A stretch of 64,000 nucleotides of DNA from Micromonospora alfalfae. Its GTDB lineage: Bacteria; Actinomycetota; Actinomycetes; Mycobacteriales; Micromonosporaceae. A model generated the notes under the pieces. That model did not search any database. It saw only the letters and a program-made list of their open reading frames with translations, and was not told where the DNA came from. The stretch spans positions 62,001 to 126,000 of the forward strand of contig NZ_JAKKFH010000019.1 in NCBI RefSeq assembly GCF_022230925.1, given 5' to 3'. The position numbers were made by a program, and so were the translations under genes. Every line of letters starts with the position of its first letter. Position 1 is the stretch's first letter. Shown piece after piece: positions 58,710-64,000 of this stretch.

Positions 58710-58938
58710 CGTGCGAGCTGACCCACCGGCCGCCGCCGGTGACGAGCCGACGTCTCCGGTTCCGCGTTTCCCGGTAACGACATGACGTGAACGTCTTGCC
58801 ACGTAACGTGAGATTGAGCCGGTCAACGGCTGACGCCAGACGTGCGCCGGGCCGCCACTGCGGCGGCGCCGCTCGGCCAACTGCCGGGTCGACAGCTCGG
58901 CAACGTCGCGGCCTGTTCGGCCGCAGGAGGTGTGGACG

Positions 58939-60504
58939 ATGCCCATGCTGTCGGTCTTCGATCCTCGGCACACTGTCGCTCCCCCGGGATACAGCCGCTG
59001 GCTCATCCCGACCGCGGCCCTGGCCGTGCACGTGTGCATCGGCCAGGTCTACGCGACGAGTGTCTACAAGAACTCCCTCATCGCGCACTTCGACACCAGC
59101 CAGACGGCGATCGGGGCGATCTTCAGTATCGCCATCGTCATGCTGGGCTCGTCAGCGGCGGTGGGCGGCCGTTGGGTGGAGCGGAACGGACCGCGCCGGG
59201 CGATGTTCGTCTCGGCGTGCTTCTGGGCCGTCGGGTTCCTGGTCGGCGCGCTCGGCATCGCGACCCAGCAGCTCTGGCTGCTCTATCTCGGGTACGGCGT
59301 CATCGGCGGCATCGGGCTCGGCATCGGCTACATCTCGCCCGTCTCCACCCTGATCAAGTGGTTCCCGGACCGCCCCGGCCTGGCCACCGGGCTCGCCATC
59401 ATGGGGTTCGGCGGCGGCGCCCTGGTCGCCGGCCCGCTCGCGCGCCAACTGCTCTCCCTCTACGACTCCGGCTACAACCCCGACAACCCGGCCGCCGTCG
59501 CGTCGGGGCATGCCCTCGTGGCGCTCTTCGTCACGTTCGGCATCGGCTATTTCGTGATCATGATGTTCGGCCCGTTCAACGTCCGGGTTCCGGCACCGGA
59601 CTGGCGGCCCGCCGGGTTCGACCCCGCCAGCGTCGCCGCCAAACCGCTGGTGACGACGGCGAGCGTGTCGGCGTCGAACGCCGTGCGTACCCGGTCGTTC
59701 TGGTTGCTGTGGATCGTGCTGTTCTGCAACGTCACAGCGGGCATCGGCATCCTGGAGCAGGCCAGCCCGATGATCCAGGACTTCTTCCGGGACAACGGGA
59801 CCGCCACCACTGTCTCGGTGTCGGCGGCGGCCGGTTTCGTGGGAGTGCTGTCGCTGTTCAACATGGCTGGGCGGTTCGTCTGGTCGACGACGTCCGACCT
59901 CATCGGCCGCAAGCCCATCTACATGGTCTACCTCGGCGTCGGCATGGTGCTGTACCTGCTGCTCGCCGTGGCTGGCCACTCCGCGACAGCGGTCTTCGTG
60001 CTGATCGCCGCCGCGATCATCTCCTTCTACGGTGGCGGTTTCGCCACCATGCCCGCCTACCTGCGTGACCTGTTCGGCACCTTCCAGGTCGGGGCGATCC
60101 ACGGCCGGATCCTGACCGCCTGGTCGGCTGCGGGTGTCGCCGGTCCGCTGATCGTCAACGGGATCCTCGACACGCAGGGCAAGCCCGGCACCCTCACCGC
60201 GGCGGCGTACCGGCCCGCGCTGTTCACAATGGTCGGCATCCTCGCCATCGGGTTCATCGCGAACCTGCTGGTGCGTTCCGTGCCCGAGCGGTTCCACGAA
60301 CCGAACCGGGGACCGACCTCGCCCGTGGCGAAGGCGACAATCACCGAGCCTGTCGCTCTCGGGCGCGACAGCCAGCCGCCCGCGCCGCCGCGCGTCGGTA
60401 GCCAGACCGGGCGGCTCTGGTTGTCGTGGCTGCTGGTCGCGGTGCTGCTCGGGTACGGCATCGTTCAGACCGCCATCACCGCCGCGAAGCTGTTCACCGG
60501 CTGA
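58939..60504 (+). CDS. MFS transporter, OFA (oxalate/formate antiporter) family
   Basis: Membrane carrier of 521 residues with 12 TM helices. ATG 58939 is 8 bp after AGGAGG; the GTG at 58930 overlaps that site. IGQVYATSVYKNSLIAHFDT in TM1, GGRWVERNGPRRAMFVSA (motif A), YGVIGGIGLGIGYISPVSTL and IKWFPDRPGLATGLAIMGFG are characteristic of OFA proteins. Two extra features are a loop of about 60 residues between the halves and a long cytoplasmic tail ending in one more helix (LWLSWLLVAVLLGYGIVQTA). Next door is a formate dehydrogenase operon, so formate or oxalate exchange is a sensible function. Confidence 0.9.
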   Translation: MPMLSVFDPRHTVAPPGYSRWLIPTAALAVHVCIGQVYATSVYKNSLIAHFDTSQTAIGAIFSIAIVMLGSSAAVGGRWVERNGPRRAMFVSACFWAVGFLVGALGIATQQLWLLYLGYGVIGGIGLGIGYISPVSTLIKWFPDRPGLATGLAIMGFGGGALVAGPLARQLLSLYDSGYNPDNPAAVASGHALVALFVTFGIGYFVIMMFGPFNVRVPAPDWRPAGFDPASVAAKPLVTTASVSASNAVRTRSFWLLWIVLFCNVTAGIGILEQASPMIQDFFRDNGTATTVSVSAAAGFVGVLSLFNMAGRFVWSTTSDLIGRKPIYMVYLGVGMVLYLLLAVAGHSATAVFVLIAAAIISFYGGGFATMPAYLRDLFGTFQVGAIHGRILTAWSAAGVAGPLIVNGILDTQGKPGTLTAAAYRPALFTMVGILAIGFIANLLVRSVPERFHEPNRGPTSPVAKATITEPVALGRDSQPPAPPRVGSQTGRLWLSWLLVAVLLGYGIVQTAITAAKLFTG

Positions 60505-60540
60505 AGCGCGGTGGCCCATAGCGGCCAGACCTCCTGCAAC

Positions 60541-60581
60541 GCAACGGAAGGCGTCCCCTTGAAGGGGGCGCCTTCCGTTGC
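60541..60581. terminator. bidirectional terminator between OFA and formate dehydrogenase genes
   Basis: An 18-bp stem with one G-T mismatch (arms 60541-60558 GCAACGGAAGGCGTCCCC and 60564-60581) and loop TTGAA, 36 bp after the transporter stop and 10 bp from the convergent NrfD-like stop. Confidence 0.85.
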
Positions 60582-60591
60582 GCCGATCCGC

Positions 60592-61557
60592 TCAGAGCTG
60601 GGTAGCCGACCGCTTCTCGTCGAGCCGCCCCCGTTGTGGCACGACCGTGTACTTCGGGTCGCGGGCCGACACCCGGCCCGCCTCGAAGACGCCGAACCGG
60701 GTGGCGACCGACGATGCCACGAGGGCGGCGCCGGAGATCGCCGCCAGGACCCGGCTGCGTCGGCTGAGCAGCGCGGTGGCGGTGCCCACGGCGAGCAGGA
60801 CGCGTCCCGCCTTGACCAGCCGGCCGCTGCGTCCGTGCCTGTAGGGCTCGCTGGTGAGGCCCTGTCGCTCCAGTTGGTGCCCTCCGCCAAACTCGATGGC
60901 GGCGGCGGCCAGGGCGAGTCGTCGCAGTGGGGCGGTCTCGGCGGCCGGTGCCGCGATCAGGCCGACCCCGGACGCGGCGGCGAGCGCGCTGCCAGCGAAA
61001 ACGAACGGCAGCGACGGGTAGGCGTCGTGCCAGGACGGCACGGCCGTGTCGGCGAGCAGCACCCCGGTGTACGTCGCCAGCGCTGGCGCGCTTGCCGCGG
61101 CAGCCAGGCCGGCGACGTTGCCGACGGGCGGTGCGATCCGACGGGCGAGGCCGAGCACACCGTGCTGCGGGAGTAGCGGCGCCAGCTCGGCGACCGCGGC
61201 CACACCGGCCAGCGGGCCGAACGCCGCGAGGATCCAGGTGCCGACCGACATCGGCGAGGTCACCTTGGCCACCCGGAGCATGTGATGGAACCGGGCCGGT
61301 CGGCCAAGATCGTGGACCAGCAGGTACGTGCTGGCGGCGACACCGCCGAGAGCTGTCCAACGGCCCACAGTGCGCAGCCCGGGTCGTCCGGTCAGTTGGG
61401 CGCCCGCGCCGATCAGCGCACTTCCGGCGGCGAGGCCTCCGGTGAACAGGTAGCCGGCGATGTCGTACTTCCACACCGGCGGCTTCAGCACCGGGCGGCC
61501 GTAGTAGGAGGCGAAGTCGGCTGGCGGCACGGTGAGCTGCTCGCCGCCGCGGGTCAT
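60592..61557 (-). CDS. NrfD/PsrC-like membrane subunit of formate dehydrogenase
   Basis: Integral membrane quinone-reacting subunit of 321 residues with eight to nine TM helices, anchoring the dehydrogenase. ATG 61557 overlaps the beta-subunit stop by 4 bp; starts further upstream lie in the beta gene. SYYGRPVLKPPVWKYDIAGY precedes TM1 (FTGGLAAGSALIGAGA), and VHDLGRPARFHHMLRVAKVT followed by SPMSVGTWIL is the NrfD signature region. It takes the place of a cytochrome b gamma subunit. Ends in a basic tail. Last gene of the operon. Confidence 0.9.
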   Translation of the reverse strand: MTRGGEQLTVPPADFASYYGRPVLKPPVWKYDIAGYLFTGGLAAGSALIGAGAQLTGRPGLRTVGRWTALGGVAASTYLLVHDLGRPARFHHMLRVAKVTSPMSVGTWILAAFGPLAGVAAVAELAPLLPQHGVLGLARRIAPPVGNVAGLAAAASAPALATYTGVLLADTAVPSWHDAYPSLPFVFAGSALAAASGVGLIAAPAAETAPLRRLALAAAAIEFGGGHQLERQGLTSEPYRHGRSGRLVKAGRVLLAVGTATALLSRRSRVLAAISGAALVASSVATRFGVFEAGRVSARDPKYTVVPQRGRLDEKRSATQL

Positions 61558-62597
61558 TGCCGCCTGCCCAGGAACGCGACGGCCGTGGCGGCCGCCATCG
61601 TCATCGCCGCCAGGCCGGCGCGCTTCCACATGGCCGGCAGGTCGCGGGTGGTGACGATCGGGTCCGGTGGCAACCCGTACACCTCCGGCTCGTCGAGCAG
61701 CAGGAAGAACGCACCATCACCACCGACACCGTCGTTCGGGTCGTGCCCGTACAACCGGGCCTCCGGCATTCCGCGCTCATGCAGCTTCGCGACCCGCGCG
61801 GCGGCCCGCTCCCGCAACTCGTCCAGCTCCCCGTACTGGATCGACTCCGTCGGACACGCCTGCGCACACGCCGGGGTCATGCCCGCGCCCAACCGGTCGT
61901 AGCACAGCGTGCACTTCCACGCCCGACCATCATCCTTGCGTTGATCGATGACGCCGTACGGGCAGGCGGAGATGCAGTAACCGCAGCCGTTGCAGATGTC
62001 CTCCTGCACCACCACTGTGCCGAACTCCGTCCGGAACAGCGAACCCGTCGGGCAGACATCCAGGCAGGCCGCATGGGTGCAGTGCTTGCACACATCCGAC
62101 ATCATCAGCCAGCGGAAATCCGTCCGCCCCTCCGCGCCCGAGCCCCTCCCCGGTGGCTGCGCACCCGGCATCCCCAGAAACTCCGGTCCGCCCGACATGC
62201 GGGCCGCCGCGGCGGGCGAGCCGGTGGGCAGGCCGGGGTCCGTTCCGGTGTCGGTGCTGGTACGCGCACCGGCCGCCGCCGTCACCGGGCTGATCGCCGG
62301 CCCGTCCGGGTCCCCCGCGAACGCCGGAGTCGCCCAGCCGGCCGAACGGGGCTGCTCCACGAACGCGACGTGCCGCCACGAGTTCGCTGTCAGCGCGCCA
62401 GTGTTGTCGTACGACATTCCCAGCAGGTCGAGCCCGCTCTCCGGGACACCGTTCCACTCCTTGCAGGCCACCTCGCACGCCTTACAGCCGATGCAGACGC
62501 TGGTGTCGGTGAAGAACCCCATCCGCGGCGGCGGGTTCTCGTAGCCGGCGTCCGGTGCGGGGTCCAGCGGCCCGTACAGGGCGTTGGTGTGGGGCAT
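61554..62597 (-). CDS. formate dehydrogenase beta subunit, 4 x [4Fe-4S] ferredoxin type
   Basis: Electron-transfer subunit of 347 residues passing electrons from the molybdenum subunit to the membrane. Four cluster motifs: CIGCKACEVACKEWN, CKHCTHAACLDVCP, CNGCGYCISACPYG and CTLCYDRLGAGMTPACAQACP. An insertion of about 75 residues, rich in Gly, Ala and Pro (about 85-160), separates the first two. A single C-terminal hydrophobic helix (AGLAAMTMAAATAVAFLG) can anchor it. It starts 2 bp after the alpha-subunit stop and overlaps the NrfD gene, so the three are one operon. Confidence 0.93.
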   Translation of the reverse strand: MPHTNALYGPLDPAPDAGYENPPPRMGFFTDTSVCIGCKACEVACKEWNGVPESGLDLLGMSYDNTGALTANSWRHVAFVEQPRSAGWATPAFAGDPDGPAISPVTAAAGARTSTDTGTDPGLPTGSPAAAARMSGGPEFLGMPGAQPPGRGSGAEGRTDFRWLMMSDVCKHCTHAACLDVCPTGSLFRTEFGTVVVQEDICNGCGYCISACPYGVIDQRKDDGRAWKCTLCYDRLGAGMTPACAQACPTESIQYGELDELRERAAARVAKLHERGMPEARLYGHDPNDGVGGDGAFFLLLDEPEVYGLPPDPIVTTRDLPAMWKRAGLAAMTMAAATAVAFLGRRQ

Positions 62598-62599
62598 GG

Positions 62600-64000
62600 T
62601 CAGACCTCCTGGTCCGGGCCGCTGTCCGCGGAGTCGGTCGTGACCTGCGGTGGATAGTGCGGGTTGAGGTCGCCGGACCGTCGCCGGTAGTCGACGACGA
62701 GAGCCAGCAGCTCGGCGCCTCGCGGGCGCCGCCCGGATCGGATGTCGCAGGTGCCGACCTTGCTCTCCTGGATCAGCACGTTCGGGTCCAGGCTGATGCC
62801 GAACAGGTCGTTCGCCGAGTCACCGGTGACCAGACCCTCGAAACCGAAGTGGTACGGCAACCACACCTGGTGGATAACCCGACCGTCCACCCGCAACGGG
62901 GTGAGCCGGTCGGTCACCAGCACCCGCGCCTCGACGGCCGCACGGGCGGTGACCAGGTGTGCCCACCCCAGGTGGGTGAGACCACGTTCGGCAGCCAACT
63001 CCGGCGACACCTCGACGAACATCTCCGGTTGCAGCTCCGCGAGCGGCGACACCGTCCGGCTCATCCCACCGGCGGTGTGGTGCTCGGTGAGCCGGCTGAC
63101 TGTGAACACGTACGGGAACACCTGGCTGTACGGTTCCGGCGGGCTCGGGTTGAGTGTGTTGATCGGGTGGGTGTAGACCTTGCGGGTCGGGTTGGCCTGC
63201 TGTCGGTAGAGCGGGTTGCGCACCGGCGACTCGACCGGCTCGTAGTGGGTGGGCATCGGTCCGTCGAGCACGCCGGTGGGCGCGTACAGCCAGCCTTTGC
63301 CGTCTCCCTGGAGGATGAACGGGTCGTCGCCGGCGATGCCCGCCACACCCGAGGCGCCGTGTTCCGGTCGGTAGGACGGCGGTTTGGTCTTTTCGAAGTC
63401 CGGCACGTCGTAGCCTGTCCACTCGCTCTTGTCCGCGTCCCACCAGACGTATCGTTTGCGCTCACTCCACGGGTTGCCGTCGGGGTCGGCGGAGGCACGG
63501 TTGTAGAGGATGCGCCGGTTCGCCGGCCACGCCCAACCCCACTCGGGCGCCACCAGGGACTGCTCCGAGCCGGGTTTGCGGCGGGCCGCCTGGTTGACGC
63601 CGTCGGCGTACACCCCGGTGTAGATCCAGCAACCGCCGACGGTGGAGCCGTCGTCCTTCATCTCGGTGAACGACGCCAGCGGCCGGCCGGTGGCCACGTC
63701 GTACCCGTTGATCTCGCGCAGCACCGCCTCGGCGCTCGGCTCGACGTTCGGGCCGTGCGTGGGGTAGTCCCAGGCGAGGTCGAGCAGCGCCCTGTCGCGT
63801 GGCTTCGTCGACGTCGCGAGCCGTTCCCGGATGACGCGACCGAGGTGGTAGAAGAACCAGAGTTCGGAGCGGGCGTCGCCTGGCGGCTCGACGGCCTTCT
63901 CCCGCCACTGCAACAGCCGTTGGGTCTGGGTGAAGGTGCCCTCCTTCTCCACGTGCGACGCGGCCGGTAGGAAGAACACCTCGGTGCGGCACCGTTCGGG
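62600..64000 (-). CDS. formate dehydrogenase alpha (molybdopterin) subunit, C-terminal part
   Basis: C-terminal 466 residues of a molybdopterin oxidoreductase; the gene enters from the right edge. VFFLPAASHVEKEGTFTQTQ, LLQWREKAVEPPGDARSELW and FFYHLGRVIRER are characteristic of respiratory formate dehydrogenase alpha chains. The last 150 residues form the molydop-binding domain (SRLTEHHTAGGMSRTVSPLAEL, TPLRVDGRVIHQVWLPYHFG). The Fe-S domain, the active-site Cys or selenocysteine and any Tat signal lie outside the window. Beta follows 2 bp downstream. Confidence 0.93.
   Translation of the reverse strand, partial: PERCRTEVFFLPAASHVEKEGTFTQTQRLLQWREKAVEPPGDARSELWFFYHLGRVIRERLATSTKPRDRALLDLAWDYPTHGPNVEPSAEAVLREINGYDVATGRPLASFTEMKDDGSTVGGCWIYTGVYADGVNQAARRKPGSEQSLVAPEWGWAWPANRRILYNRASADPDGNPWSERKRYVWWDADKSEWTGYDVPDFEKTKPPSYRPEHGASGVAGIAGDDPFILQGDGKGWLYAPTGVLDGPMPTHYEPVESPVRNPLYRQQANPTRKVYTHPINTLNPSPPEPYSQVFPYVFTVSRLTEHHTAGGMSRTVSPLAELQPEMFVEVSPELAAERGLTHLGWAHLVTARAAVEARVLVTDRLTPLRVDGRVIHQVWLPYHFGFEGLVTGDSANDLFGISLDPNVLIQESKVGTCDIRSGRRPRGAELLALVVDYRRRSGDLNPHYPPQVTTDSADSGPDQEV

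Larger units (their letters stand above)
58541..58938. other. intergenic region with terminator and long inverted repeat
   Basis: About 400 bp without a credible gene. It contains the exporter terminator (58557-58586), the 15-bp inverted repeat 58641-58709, a patch TTACGTG/ACGTAACG around 58770-58808 and, at the end, AGGAGG as ribosome site for the OFA transporter. No clear promoter hexamers. Confidence 0.5.

Noticed and set aside
1..64000. CRISPR arrays, insertion sequences, prophage, rRNA or tRNA genes
   Set aside because: No repeat-spacer pattern, transposase or integrase motifs, or structural RNA signatures were seen on reading both strands; this was by eye, not by a search tool.

Overview
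The window is high-GC actinobacterial DNA with frequent GTG starts, 4-bp ATGA/GTGA gene overlaps, family 2 carbohydrate-binding modules on Pro-Thr linkers and many secreted hydrolases. This fits Micromonosporaceae, probably Micromonospora or a relative (inference; no rRNA or tRNA is present to fix the taxon). I found no insertion sequence, prophage, CRISPR array or tRNA.

Region 1 (1-17.0 kb) is a glucuronoxylan-degradation locus. A minus-strand operon runs GH3 glycosidase, two Lpl/Ytc-type sugar permeases, a lipoprotein binding protein, a YesL-like membrane protein, a GH42 galactosidase-family enzyme and a GH67 alpha-glucuronidase, ending at a strong terminator. A second minus-strand unit has its own promoter and encodes a CE1-CBM2 esterase and a GH10 xylanase that is cut by the left edge. 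Divergent from GH3 lie a LacI repressor, a CE7 esterase and a secreted CE3-CBM2 esterase. The set can depolymerise acetylated glucuronoxylan outside the cell, import aldouronates and finish them inside. GAAAC-TTTC palindromes at three promoters suggest one LacI-controlled regulon.

Region 2 (17.1-32.8 kb) starts with a large HTH/nSTAND/WD40 protein, divergent from a secreted I36-type protease inhibitor. It continues with an acyl-CoA block (MaoC hydratase, acyl-CoA dehydrogenase, LAL-type LuxR regulator, TetR, SDR) and a complete Liv-type ABC importer operon.

Region 3 (32.9-44.4 kb) holds a secreted cutinase/PET-hydrolase-like enzyme, a HPII-type catalase, an F420-type luciferase-like oxidoreductase, and a cell-wall locus. 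In the cell-wall locus an acyltransferase-3 membrane protein, an alanine-racemase-fold enzyme and a D-Ala-D-Ala ligase overlap translationally. They converge on an operon of PAP2 phosphatase, response regulator, histidine kinase and lipoprotein. The first two genes look like VanT split into its two domains.

Region 4 (44.6-50.4 kb) is a 1474-residue secreted subtilase with Kelch repeats, flanked on both sides by paralogous small winged-helix proteins that lack a normal receiver domain.

Region 5 (50.4-58.6 kb) has a VOC protein, then a divergent pair (AurF-like diiron protein / TetR). The TetR leads a tightly coupled operon of DUF4873-like protein, Baeyer-Villiger-type FAD monooxygenase, SDR and alpha/beta hydrolase, reminiscent of mycobacterial mymA-like lipid operons. 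A second TetR with a perfect 21-bp operator precedes a 14-TM drug exporter.

Region 6 (58.6-64 kb) pairs an OFA-family (oxalate/formate-type) transporter with a convergent membrane-bound formate dehydrogenase operon (alpha cut by the right edge, beta, NrfD-like).
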